DNA of 64,000 nucleotides from Klebsiella aerogenes (lineage in GTDB: Bacteria > Pseudomonadota > Gammaproteobacteria > Enterobacterales > Enterobacteriaceae): contig CP119076.1 in the NCBI GenBank assembly GCA_029027985.1, positions 2,170,001-2,234,000 on the forward strand, in the 5' to 3' direction. Shown here piece after piece: positions 34,433 through 42,792 of the stretch (the stretch's first letter is position 1; each line of letters starts with the position of its first letter). The notes below the pieces were generated by a model. The model worked only from the letters and a program-made list of their open reading frames with translations. It did not search any database and was not told the DNA's origin. Both the position numbers and the translations under genes were made by a program.

Positions 34433-35644
34433 TTACTCCGTAGCCAGCCAGCTCAGCGGGATGGCGGCGTACATGGCGGCGCAGGTCACCAGATGCTGTT
34501 TCCAGGTTTTTTCGTTCGGCGCATGCGCCTCCGGCTCTTTACCCGGCCCGAAACCGATGACCGGGATACCGTGACGGCCCATGATGGAAACCCCGTTGGT
34601 GGAGAAGGTCCACTTGTCGACCACTGGCGCTTTACCGAACAACCCTTCATAGGCGTTGCTGAGCGCACGCACGGTGAAGTGGTTCTCTTCCACTTTCCAG
34701 GTTGGGAAGTAGCATTCCGTTGGGTAAACCAGGCCGGTCCAGGAAGGGCGCTCGTAGTTGTACATTGAGACCACTGCGCCAGCTTTTTGCACCGCAGGCA
34801 GCGCGCGGATTTCGTCCAGCGCGCCTTCCCAGGTTTCGCCCCAGGTCAGACGGCGGTCGATAGACACCGCGCAACTGTCGGCGACCGCACAGCGGCTTGG
34901 CGAAGTAAAGAAGATTTCGGAAACGGTGAGGGTGCCTTTACCGAGGAACTCATCGTTGCCAAGATTGTGGGAAAGATCCTGCAGTTCGTTAAGAATCGGC
35001 CCCATTTTGAAGATCGCGTTGTCGCCGCGTTCCGGCGCTGAGCCGTGGCAGCTGACGCCTTGCACGTCGACGCGAATTTCCATACGCCCGCGTTGGCCGC
35101 GATAGATTTGGCAGTCCGTTGGTTCGGTACTGACCACGAACTCCGGGCGAATGCCGGACTGTTCGATGATGTACTGCCAGCACAGACCATCACAATCCTC
35201 TTCCTGTACTGTACCGGTTACCAGCAGGGTATATTCATCTTCCAGACCGAGGTCCTTGATGATTTTCCCGGCGTAGACCATTGACGCCATGCCGCCTTCC
35301 TGGTCAGACGCGCCGCGCCCGCCGATCAGCTCATCGGTTTCCATTCCTTGATAGGGGTCGAAGGTCCAGTTCTTGATGTTACCGATGCCAACGGTATCAA
35401 TATGCGCGTCCATAGCGACCAGTCGAGGGCCATGGCCGATATAGCCCAGCACGTTGCCCATCGGGTCGATCTCGACTTTATCGAAGCCGATTTTTTCCAT
35501 TTCTTCTTTGATTCGATGCACCACGCGCTTTTCGTCACAGCTTTCGCTGGGGATGGCGATCATATCGCGCAGAAAACGGGTCATATCTTGCTGGTAGTGG
35601 TTTGCTTTTTCGACAATCAGTTTAAAAGGAATGTGCTTAGCCAT
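34433..35644 (-). CDS. ygeY: YgeY, M20-family amidohydrolase
   Basis: 403 residues, same length as E. coli YgeY. M20 dimetal site: [10 protein letters not shown] near residue 85, [11 protein letters not shown] near 118, VQEEDCDG with the catalytic Glu-Glu near 150, and a terminal His region ([14 protein letters not shown]). The family removes N-acyl, N-carbamoyl or peptide groups; in the urate cluster it is placed on the path to 2,3-diaminopropionate. It lies 63 bp after ygeX and 51 bp before hyuA, each gap holding a stable hairpin. Confidence 0.94.
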   Translation of the reverse strand: MAKHIPFKLIVEKANHYQQDMTRFLRDMIAIPSESCDEKRVVHRIKEEMEKIGFDKVEIDPMGNVLGYIGHGPRLVAMDAHIDTVGIGNIKNWTFDPYQGMETDELIGGRGASDQEGGMASMVYAGKIIKDLGLEDEYTLLVTGTVQEEDCDGLCWQYIIEQSGIRPEFVVSTEPTDCQIYRGQRGRMEIRVDVQGVSCHGSAPERGDNAIFKMGPILNELQDLSHNLGNDEFLGKGTLTVSEIFFTSPSRCAVADSCAVSIDRRLTWGETWEGALDEIRALPAVQKAGAVVSMYNYERPSWTGLVYPTECYFPTWKVEENHFTVRALSNAYEGLFGKAPVVDKWTFSTNGVSIMGRHGIPVIGFGPGKEPEAHAPNEKTWKQHLVTCAAMYAAIPLSWLATE

Positions 35645-35667
35645 GAATTAACTCTCCAGTCCTGGTT

Positions 35668-35682
35668 TCCCGCACGGCGGGA
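35668..35682 (-). other. Intercistronic RNA hairpin ygeX-ygeY
   Basis: Perfect 6-bp stem TCCCGC/GCGGGA with a 3-nt loop and no U-run. Second of three operon hairpins. Confidence 0.45.
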
Positions 35683-35707
35683 TGAATGTGTTGAGTACAT
35701 TGATTGT

Positions 35708-36907
35708 TTATTGCGCTGCCGGCAGCTTGCCTTCCCAGACGACTTCGCGGTAATGCCGCACGTCGGTATCGCCTTCGGTGCTAATCACCAGCACCACGGA
35801 GTGGCTGTCGAGCCCCAGTTTGCTCATCAGCGCCTGGCGCTGCGGATGGAAGTGAACGGCGGCCAACGCGCCGAGGCCGACGGCGCCGGATTCGCCGGAG
35901 ATCACCCGGTGGTCGTTGCCCACAGGATTACCCAGTACGCGCATGCCGAGGGCGGCAACGGCGTCCTGACAGGAGATAAACTGGGTGGCGCAGTTGCGGA
36001 GGATTTCCCAGCCCAGTGGGTTAGGTTCGCCGCAGGCGAGACCGGCCATAATCGTGGCCATGTCGCCGCCGACGTTGACGATGTCGCCTTTCACGCCGGA
36101 ACGATAGATGCAGTCCGCCAGTTCCGGTTCAACGATCACCGAGTGCAGTTCACGAGCGCCGAAGACATCGACCAGATAGCCAAGTACACCGCCCGCCATC
36201 GCACCGACGCCCGCTTGCAGGAAGACGTGAGTAGGGCGAGCAATCCCCATCGCCGCCATCTGTTCTACCGCCTCGTCGGCGAGGGTCGCGTAGCCCTGCA
36301 TAATCCAGGTCGGGATTTTGGTGTAGCCTTCCCAGGCGGTGTCTTGCACGACTTCCCAGCCGTTTTTCTGCGCGGTCTGCATGGTAAAGCGTACGGTATC
36401 GTCGTAGTTCATGTCGGTGACAATACATTCAGCGCCGAGGCGTAAAATGGCGTCCACGCGTTCCTGCGCCGAACCTTTCGGCATGTATACCACCGCGTTT
36501 TGTCCAAGCTGCTGCGCGGCCCAGGCGACGCCGCGGCCGTGGTTGCCGTCAGTGGTGGTGGCGAAGGTCATCTTCTCTTTGATGGTTGATTTCAGGGTGT
36601 CAAACGAAAAGGCGTTGATGTCGAGCTGATACTTTTCACACAGCAATTGGGCGATGGCGTAGGCGCCGCCGAGCATTTTGAATGCGTTGAGACCAAAGCG
36701 CTGGGATTCGTCTTTCACCAGGATGTTCTTCACACCAAACAGCGCCGCCAGTTCTTTTAGGGCGTACAACGGTGTCGGTTGGTATCCGGCAATTTTTTGG
36801 TGAAAATGACGCGCCTGTTGCGCCTGCTGGCGAGAAAACAGCGGCGAGGTTTCACCGGTAAAGAAACGGTTGTCGGCAATATCCATTTTCAGCGAAAAAG
36901 CAGACAT
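35708..36907 (-). CDS. ygeX: 2,3-diaminopropionate ammonia-lyase YgeX
   Basis: 399 residues, fold-type II PLP enzyme. The Schiff-base lysine is in RFGLNAFKMLGGAYA near residue 77, the phosphate loop is QAGVGAMAGGVLGY near 235, and TTDGNHGRGVAWAA is typical of the threonine dehydratase superfamily. The family splits both isomers of 2,3-diaminopropionate to pyruvate and two ammonia, so it delivers carbon from purine breakdown to central metabolism. Second gene of the operon, 60 bp after ygeW. Confidence 0.95.
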   Translation of the reverse strand: MSAFSLKMDIADNRFFTGETSPLFSRQQAQQARHFHQKIAGYQPTPLYALKELAALFGVKNILVKDESQRFGLNAFKMLGGAYAIAQLLCEKYQLDINAFSFDTLKSTIKEKMTFATTTDGNHGRGVAWAAQQLGQNAVVYMPKGSAQERVDAILRLGAECIVTDMNYDDTVRFTMQTAQKNGWEVVQDTAWEGYTKIPTWIMQGYATLADEAVEQMAAMGIARPTHVFLQAGVGAMAGGVLGYLVDVFGARELHSVIVEPELADCIYRSGVKGDIVNVGGDMATIMAGLACGEPNPLGWEILRNCATQFISCQDAVAALGMRVLGNPVGNDHRVISGESGAVGLGALAAVHFHPQRQALMSKLGLDSHSVVLVISTEGDTDVRHYREVVWEGKLPAAQ

Positions 36908-36939
36908 ATTCTGTCCTTATCCTTCTTAATAGGGTGGGG

Positions 36940-36961
36940 AAGCCGGCTCACGGGCCGGCTT
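36940..36961 (-). other. Intercistronic RNA hairpin ygeW-ygeX
   Basis: Perfect 8-bp stem AAGCCGGC/GCCGGCTT with a 6-nt loop, in the short gap between the two genes; no U-run on the coding strand. Third of the three operon hairpins. Confidence 0.5.
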
Positions 36962-36967
36962 GCGAAG

Positions 36968-38155
36968 TTATTTGATGCGTTTTTGCGCGTCCTGCAACAA
37001 CTGGTCCAGCAGCTGTCCGGGTTTGGCGTATTTGCGGCAGAGGATCATGGCGGCGATGATATACGGCTTCCAACTGGCCTCTTTGTAGGTGGCGATACGG
37101 TATTTCTCGAACACCGCTTCGGTGACTTCACCTTCTTCGCAGGAGACGCCGGTGATATCGGCAGGCAGGCAGTGCATATACAGCGCGTCTCCGCCGTTGG
37201 TCACCTTCATCATCTCCTCGGTGCAGTGCCAGTCTTTATGTTCCGCGTTCTGCGCCAGACAGGCTTTCTCCAGCGCTTTCAGGCCAGCATGGTCGTTGGC
37301 GCGCAGCAGTTCGGTCCGTTTTTCCATCACCTTGTACGGCGCCCAGGATTTCGGATAAACGATATCGGCATCTTTAAAGGCTTCCGCCATATCGGTTACC
37401 TGGCGGAAGCTGCCGCCGGAGGCTGCGGCGTTATTCTTCGCCACTTCGATGACATCCGGGATCAGGTCATAGCCTTCCGGGTGGGCCAGGGTGACATCCA
37501 TACCGAAGCGGGTCATCAGGCCGATGATCCCTTGAGGGACGGAGAGCGGTTTGCCGTAGCTTGGGGAGTAGGCCCAGGTCATGGCGATTTTTTTGCCTTT
37601 CAGGTTTTCCAACGAGCCGAAATGTTCGCGCAGCCAGGCGAGGTCGGCCATCGCCTGCGTCGGGTGGTCGATATCGCACTGTAGGTTGATTAATGCCGGG
37701 CGCTGCGGCAGTACGCCCTGTTTGTGGCCGTCATCCAACGCTTCGCCGACTTCACGCATATAGGCGTTACCGGCGCCGAGATACATGTCGTCGCGAATGC
37801 CGATGGCGTCGGCGCAGAAGGAGATCATATTGGCAGTTTCACGTACCGTTTCACCGTGGGCGATCTGCGATTTGCCTTCGTCGAGGTCCTGTTGCGCCAG
37901 GCCCAGCAGGTTCAGCGCGGAAGCATAAGAGAAACGAGTACGAGTCGAGTTATCGCGGAAGACGGAAATGCCCAGTCCGCTATTAAATACTTTGGTGGCG
38001 ATGTTTTCCGCTCGCAGCGTTTTCAGCGCCGCCGCGACATCCAGTACCTGCTTCAGCTCATCCGGCGATTGTTCCCACGTCAGCAGAAAGTCTTTCTCAT
38101 GCAGGTTAGAGTTGAGCTTATTGATATCCTTGATCAGTTCGTTAACAGTTTTCAT
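36968..38155 (-). CDS. ygeW: Knotted carbamoyltransferase YgeW
   Basis: 395 residues (E. coli 396). The carbamoyl-phosphate loop RDNSTRTRFS (STRTR signature) is near residue 72, and the HCLP signature is MHCLPADITG near 330. The family is a knotted trimer related to aspartate and ornithine carbamoyltransferases whose own substrate was long unknown. In the urate cluster it is taken to run in the phosphorolytic direction, giving carbamoyl phosphate from a ureido acid for YqeA. First gene of a five-gene operon with a sigma-54 promoter about 95 bp upstream. Confidence 0.95.
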   Translation of the reverse strand: MKTVNELIKDINKLNSNLHEKDFLLTWEQSPDELKQVLDVAAALKTLRAENIATKVFNSGLGISVFRDNSTRTRFSYASALNLLGLAQQDLDEGKSQIAHGETVRETANMISFCADAIGIRDDMYLGAGNAYMREVGEALDDGHKQGVLPQRPALINLQCDIDHPTQAMADLAWLREHFGSLENLKGKKIAMTWAYSPSYGKPLSVPQGIIGLMTRFGMDVTLAHPEGYDLIPDVIEVAKNNAAASGGSFRQVTDMAEAFKDADIVYPKSWAPYKVMEKRTELLRANDHAGLKALEKACLAQNAEHKDWHCTEEMMKVTNGGDALYMHCLPADITGVSCEEGEVTEAVFEKYRIATYKEASWKPYIIAAMILCRKYAKPGQLLDQLLQDAQKRIK

Positions 38156-38640
38156 TTTTCGATCCCGGTAGTGAATGACGGCTTATTGATTGCTGTGCAG
38201 TCGAAATTGCAGTGATATAAGCGGTGACGGCCAGCGCTGTATTACCACTAACAATAAGCGTGCCAGTTCTAATTCAGCCATGGAGAGTAGAAGGAAATGC
38301 CGGAGATTATGCGAGGTCGGTCACGAAAAATGGCTGTTTTTTCTTATTTATGGAAAACGAAATTCATTTGCCGCCCGACGTACGAAATTAGATTCCGTTC
38401 GCGTCGTTGCGCCGAATATCAATCTGTGGCGGTGGGGTTTACGCCAAAATGATAATTTCAGGGTGAGGATTATCATATTGAGAGGAAAGTGTGATACCAC
38501 TTCCATATTTTCTTTAAGGTGTAAAAAAGCGCAGGACATGCATCTATTTTCAACGCGGGCGGCGGTAGTATGATAAACGAAGAATAAAAAGAGTCGATCT
38601 TCAGCGTTCCCTTGCGGCTACTGATATTAAAAGGTCTATT
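38156..38640. promoter_or_regulatory. ygeW / ygeV divergent control region
   Basis: 485 bp. Besides the sigma-54 promoter it contains a direct repeat ACGAAATT near 38348 and 38374 with a TTCGCG close by. These lie about 85-115 bp upstream of the -24 box, where an activator would bind. The part next to ygeV is AT-rich and presumably holds its own promoter, but no clear sigma-70 site stands out. I find no supported small gene. Confidence 0.45.
38250..38265 (-). promoter_or_regulatory. Sigma-54 promoter for ygeW-ygeX-ygeY-hyuA-yqeA
   Basis: On the minus strand TGGCAC (38265-38260), five bases GCTTA, then TTGTT (38254-38250). The -24 box is perfect; the -12 box has T for C. The divergent gene ygeV encodes the matching type of activator. 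Confidence 0.7.
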
Positions 38641-40419
38641 ATGATTCCCTCCAATACGCCATCCGTTTTAATGCAGATTCAGCCTACTATTCAAAGATTT
38701 GCACGTATGCTCTCCAGCGTGTTGCAGCTTGAGGTTGAGATTGTCGACAATACGCTGTGCCGCGTCGCGGGCACCGGCGCCTACGGTAAATTTCTTGGGC
38801 GAAAATTAAATACAGATTCGCGACTTTTACGTTACATAATAGAAACAAAAAAAGAGAAAGTCGTTACTCACTCGCGTTATGATCCTTTGTGTAAAGATTG
38901 CGCTAATAAAGAAAACTGCAAGGAAAAGGCTTTTCTTGGCACTCCGGTCATTTATCAAGAACAGTGCGTCGGCGTTATTAGCCTGGTTGCCTTGACCCGC
39001 GAGCAGCAGGAGCGCATTAATGATAATCTCCACGAATTCTCCGATTATGTCCGCCACGTCTCCTCTATATTCGTTTCTCGCCTGTTAGAAGATCAGGGTG
39101 GCGGCGACAACATGTTAAAAATGTTTTCAACCATGATTGAAAACATGGATCAGGGCGTGCTGGTGGTTAGCCAGGACCAAAAAATAAAATTTGCTAATCA
39201 GGCGGCAATGAAAATACTTGGCGCCAATCACGGCAGTATGGTTGGTCAAACCATCCGTTTTCGCCCGCTGACGTTTGCGCAAAACTTTATTCGCGGCCAT
39301 GTCCAGCACGTGATTTCATTTGATGATAAGAAAGAACTTATTATTGGCCAGCTACATGCGGTTCAGGATCAGTGGCTGTTCTTAATGGCGTTTCATCAGT
39401 CGCACTCTTCGGCCGATCTGGCGCCGCCGCAGGATGGGCCGCAGATAGAGCAGATGGTTGGCGAGTGTCGGCCTATGCGCCAGTTGAAAAAGCTGATCAC
39501 CCGTGTTGCTCCCAGCCCCTCGAGCGTGATGATCGTCGGCGAGAGCGGAACAGGTAAAGAAGTCGTGGCCCGCGCAGTACATAAACTCAGCGACCGCCAG
39601 GCGAAGCCTTTTATCGCCATCAACTGCGCGGCGATTCCGGAACAACTTCTGGAAAGCGAACTGTTTGGTTATGTTAAAGGCGCATTTACCGGGGCGTCGG
39701 CCAACGGTAAGACCGGGTTGATTCAGGCGGCCAACCACGGAACACTATTCCTGGATGAGATCGGCGATATGCCGCTGACCCTGCAGGCCAAGCTGCTGCG
39801 GGCGATTGAATCGCGTGAGATCCAACCCGTAGGCGCCAGTCACCCGGTACCGGTCGATATCCGTATTATTTCGGCGACCAACCAGAATCTCGAGCAGTTT
39901 ATTGCCGAGGGGAAATTCCGTGAGGACTTGTTCTATCGCCTGAACGTGATCCCGCTGCGTCTGCCACCGCTGCGTGAGCGTCAGGACGATATCGAACTGT
40001 TGATCCACTATTTCCTGCATCTGCACACCCGGCGCCTGGATCTGGTCTATCCCGGCGTTTCGCCAGAAGTCATCGCCTTACTGAAGAGTTATCGCTGGCC
40101 GGGCAATATCCGCGAACTGAGCAACCTGATGGAGTACCTGGTCAATGTGGTGCCTTCCGGCGAAGTGATCGATCTGTCGCTGCTGCCGCCGAACCTTATC
40201 AGTAGCGGTAAAATCAGCGAGCGGGAAAGCAGCCAGCCAGTGACGGCTAACGCGGTGAAAGACGAGGAGGGGGGGACGGCGCTGGAAGAGATGGAAAGGC
40301 AGATGATCCGCGACGCCCTGACGCGATACAGCAATAAAAAACAGGCCGCCGACGAGTTGGGAATCGGCATTGCTACGCTGTATCGCAAGATCAAAAAGTA
40401 TGATCTGGTTGGCGTCTGA
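38641..40419 (+). CDS. ygeV: Sigma-54-dependent activator YgeV
   Basis: 592 residues, same length as E. coli YgeV. The N-terminal sensory region (1 to about 170) carries Cys40, Cys84, Cys87 and Cys93 (PLCKDCANKENC). A PAS-like domain follows at about 170-255. The AAA+ core has Walker A GESGTGKE near 300, the sigma-54 contact loop GAFTGA near 347 and Walker B LFLDEIGD. The C terminus is a Fis-type helix-turn-helix (KKQAADELGIGIATLYRKI). It is divergent from the ygeW operon, and sigma-54 promoters in front of four operons of the island suggest it controls all of them. The signal it senses is not known. Confidence 0.94.
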   Translation: MIPSNTPSVLMQIQPTIQRFARMLSSVLQLEVEIVDNTLCRVAGTGAYGKFLGRKLNTDSRLLRYIIETKKEKVVTHSRYDPLCKDCANKENCKEKAFLGTPVIYQEQCVGVISLVALTREQQERINDNLHEFSDYVRHVSSIFVSRLLEDQGGGDNMLKMFSTMIENMDQGVLVVSQDQKIKFANQAAMKILGANHGSMVGQTIRFRPLTFAQNFIRGHVQHVISFDDKKELIIGQLHAVQDQWLFLMAFHQSHSSADLAPPQDGPQIEQMVGECRPMRQLKKLITRVAPSPSSVMIVGESGTGKEVVARAVHKLSDRQAKPFIAINCAAIPEQLLESELFGYVKGAFTGASANGKTGLIQAANHGTLFLDEIGDMPLTLQAKLLRAIESREIQPVGASHPVPVDIRIISATNQNLEQFIAEGKFREDLFYRLNVIPLRLPPLRERQDDIELLIHYFLHLHTRRLDLVYPGVSPEVIALLKSYRWPGNIRELSNLMEYLVNVVPSGEVIDLSLLPPNLISSGKISERESSQPVTANAVKDEEGGTALEEMERQMIRDALTRYSNKKQAADELGIGIATLYRKIKKYDLVGV

Positions 40420-40878
40420 TACGTCGCATCACTCTGAGAGCGAGGTTTATCACAATCGTTTTCGGTTAGCGGCCATGCCAGCATGACGGCCAGTTCATTC
40501 AGGAAAAGAGAACCCGCCTGTGTGACTGGAAAATTTCCATGCCTGGCTGGACCTATACACTGTTTTTCGTTTTCTTCGGTTGTTCTGCGGCGCGATGGGG
40601 GAGATGCCCAACTGACCTGGGAGCCGAGGCCCGCGCGCTGCTGTTGACGCTGAGCTGGGTTGCCGTCGGCCTACCGCTGTTGTGGGGAATGGGTACCACG
40701 TTGCAACAGGCGGTGAAGTTCTTTATGTCGATGAGTTCACTCAGGCGCCCGACGATTAGGTTGGATGCTTATTGCGTGATGATTATCAATAACGATTCCC
40801 ATTCTGCACTTCAGTGATACACTAGCCAAATGTGATCTTTGTCATATCGTAATTACTACAGAGAAAAGAGACACTGCT
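40420..40878. other. Region between ygeV and the carbonic anhydrase gene
   Basis: 459 bp without an intact gene. It holds a transporter-subunit remnant (listed separately) and an AT-rich stretch just before the carbonic anhydrase start that probably contains its promoter. Confidence 0.5.
40539..40760 (+). pseudogene. Possible remnant of an MFS transporter end and its small subunit
   Basis: The translated stretch has two hydrophobic parts. The second, RALLLTLSWVAVGLPLLWG followed by MGTTLQQAVKFF, has the layout of the short single-helix proteins annotated as MFS transporter small subunits beside OFA-type (oxalate/formate) transporters. The first, WTYTLFFVFFGC, could be the last helix of such a transporter. 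No transporter gene is attached, the frame runs on past the expected end, and no ribosome site precedes it. I therefore read it as debris left by a deletion. The call rests on remembered family patterns only. Confidence 0.35.
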
Positions 40879-41514
40879 ATGCAACATATCATTGAGGGCT
40901 TCCTCAACTTCCAGAAAGAGATTTTTCCGCAACGCAAAGAACTCTTCCGCAGCCTGGCATCAAGCCAAAACCCCAAAGCGCTGTTTATCTCGTGTTCTGA
41001 TAGCCGTTTAGTACCGGAGCTGGTGACTCAGCAGGAGCCGGGGCAGTTGTTCGTTATCCGTAACGCCGGCAACATTGTACCGTCCTTCGGCCCGGAGCCG
41101 GGCGGTGTGTCTGCGACGATTGAGTATGCCGTTATCGCCCTCGGCGTGACCGATATCGTGATCTGCGGCCACTCTAACTGTGGCGCGATGAAAGCAATTG
41201 CTACCTGTCAGTGTCTGGATCCGATGCCTGCCGTTTCCCATTGGTTGCGCTACTCCGACGCGGCGAAAGCGGTCGTTGAGAAGAAAACCTGGGCCAGCGA
41301 AACGGACAAAGTTAACGGCATGGTGCAGGAAAACGTTATTGCCCAGTTGAACAACATCAAAACGCATCCATCGGTTGCCGTTGGCCTGCGCGACCACACG
41401 CTGCGTCTGCACGGCTGGTTCTACGACATCGAAAGCGGCGACATTCGCGCGCTGGATAAAAGCACTAAAACCTTCGTTTCCCTGTCGGAAAACCCGGAAG
41501 TTTACTTCGAATAA
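40879..41514 (+). CDS. Beta-class carbonic anhydrase (CynT-like)
   Basis: 211 residues, close to E. coli CynT (219). Zinc ligands are visible in [13 protein letters not shown] (Cys near 39, Asp-Arg pair) and CGHSNCGAM (His near 98, Cys near 101). It interconverts CO2 and bicarbonate. In cyn operons it works with cyanase, but no cynS or cynX is present here. It is a stand-alone gene downstream of the purine island, whose reactions release CO2 from formate and carbamate, so a link is conceivable but unproven. AGAGAAAAGAG precedes the ATG. Confidence 0.9.
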   Translation: MQHIIEGFLNFQKEIFPQRKELFRSLASSQNPKALFISCSDSRLVPELVTQQEPGQLFVIRNAGNIVPSFGPEPGGVSATIEYAVIALGVTDIVICGHSNCGAMKAIATCQCLDPMPAVSHWLRYSDAAKAVVEKKTWASETDKVNGMVQENVIAQLNNIKTHPSVAVGLRDHTLRLHGWFYDIESGDIRALDKSTKTFVSLSENPEVYFE

Positions 41515-41563
41515 CTTTGCTCATCAGGGCAAGGAAGCCCTGCGTCATCTCTGCTGTTTCGCA

Positions 41564-42577
41564 TTACCACTCCAGGCAAATTTTGCCAAAATGAGCGCCG
41601 CTTTGTTGATAGCGGAAGGCTTCCGGCAGTTCCGCCAGTGCAAACACCTTATCAATCACCGGATGCAACGTGTTTTGATTCAGCGCTTTGACATACTCCT
41701 GCTGTTGGCGACGATTCCCCACTACCACACCCTGCAAGCGCGCCTGTTTGGTCATCAGTAAATGTGTGGGCACCTGGCCTTCAAAGCCCGTTAACACGCC
41801 GATCAGCGCAATACAGCCGCCCATACTGACGGCCTCAAAAGAGTGGGCAAGCGTACCTGGGCCACCGAGTTCAACGATAATATCCGCACCGTGATTACCG
41901 GCGATGTCCTGCACCGCAGCGCCCCATTGTGGAGTTGTGCGGTAATTGATGGTGTGGTCGGCGCCAAGCTGGCGCGCGCGGGCGAGCTTTTCATCCGATG
42001 ATGATGTGACGATAACCTGCGCGCCCATGCTTTTTGCGAGCTGCAGTGCGGTCATCGACACCCCGCCGGTACCCAACGTCAGTACCGTATCACCAGCTTT
42101 TAATTTTCCTTCGACGACCAGTGCGCGCCAGGCCGTCAGTCCCGAGGTCGTAATGGTCGCTGCCTGCTTAAAGCTCCAGCCGTGGGGGGCGAGGGTGAAA
42201 TGGCTGGCGGGACGCACGACATATTGTGAGGCGAAGCCATCGACGCCATCGCCGGGGGTGTGGCTGAAATCGGCAACCAGGCGCTGGGCTTTACCGTCCG
42301 GCCATTGCGGGAAAAAGCAGGCTACCACACTGTCGCCGACGCTAAACTCGTTTACGCCATCGCCAACATCCTCCACCACCCCGGCGCCGTCGGCCATCAG
42401 GATCCGCCCATCAGCAACGGGAATAGCGCCGGTCGCCACCAGTAAATCATGATAGTTCAGCGAGGTGGCGTGGAGCGCCACGCGGATTTCCCCTGCGCCT
42501 GGGGCGCCTGGGTCAGGAAGGTCAATCAACTGGATGCTATCCAGCGCAGCGGGTTTTTTAACTGTCCAGGCTTTCAT
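41564..42577 (-). CDS. Zinc-type/quinone oxidoreductase-like alcohol dehydrogenase (MDR family)
   Basis: 337 residues. Medium-chain dehydrogenase fold: GroES-like N-terminal domain (GEIRVALHATSLNYHDLLVATG, ADGAGVVEDVGDGV), then a Rossmann domain with VLTLGTGGVSMTALQLAKSMGA near residue 165. The usual structural-zinc cysteine set is missing and the catalytic Cys position is not conserved, so it looks like the zinc-free quinone-reductase branch. The gene is divergent from the CMD-cupin gene, with a CATGAA-N5-TTCATG palindrome between them. Substrate unknown. Confidence 0.82.
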   Translation of the reverse strand: MKAWTVKKPAALDSIQLIDLPDPGAPGAGEIRVALHATSLNYHDLLVATGAIPVADGRILMADGAGVVEDVGDGVNEFSVGDSVVACFFPQWPDGKAQRLVADFSHTPGDGVDGFASQYVVRPASHFTLAPHGWSFKQAATITTSGLTAWRALVVEGKLKAGDTVLTLGTGGVSMTALQLAKSMGAQVIVTSSSDEKLARARQLGADHTINYRTTPQWGAAVQDIAGNHGADIIVELGGPGTLAHSFEAVSMGGCIALIGVLTGFEGQVPTHLLMTKQARLQGVVVGNRRQQQEYVKALNQNTLHPVIDKVFALAELPEAFRYQQSGAHFGKICLEW

Positions 42578-42669
42578 TGTCAGACCTCGTTATCGGGAGT
42601 GTTCTGCTTAAGTATTGTGCGAAGCCCGAAGAGTGCAATCTGTCCACTTGTCGCGTGGCGGTGAAAACT

Positions 42670-42686
42670 CATGAATTAAGTTCATG
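42670..42686. promoter_or_regulatory. Perfect 6-bp inverted repeat between two divergent genes
   Basis: CATGAA (42670-42675) and TTCATG (42681-42686) with a 5-bp spacer, roughly 95-105 bp from each flanking start codon. It is a candidate operator, possibly for a LysR-type or TetR-type regulator that is not encoded next to it. Confidence 0.4.
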
Positions 42687-42792
42687 GGTCTGTTCTCATT
42701 TCCCTGGCTAATCAACCTCCGAACGGCCCCCTATAATCGGTTTATTCCCTTGATAGGCGGAAGGCAGCGGTTTTCCGCTCGGAGACTAAAGC

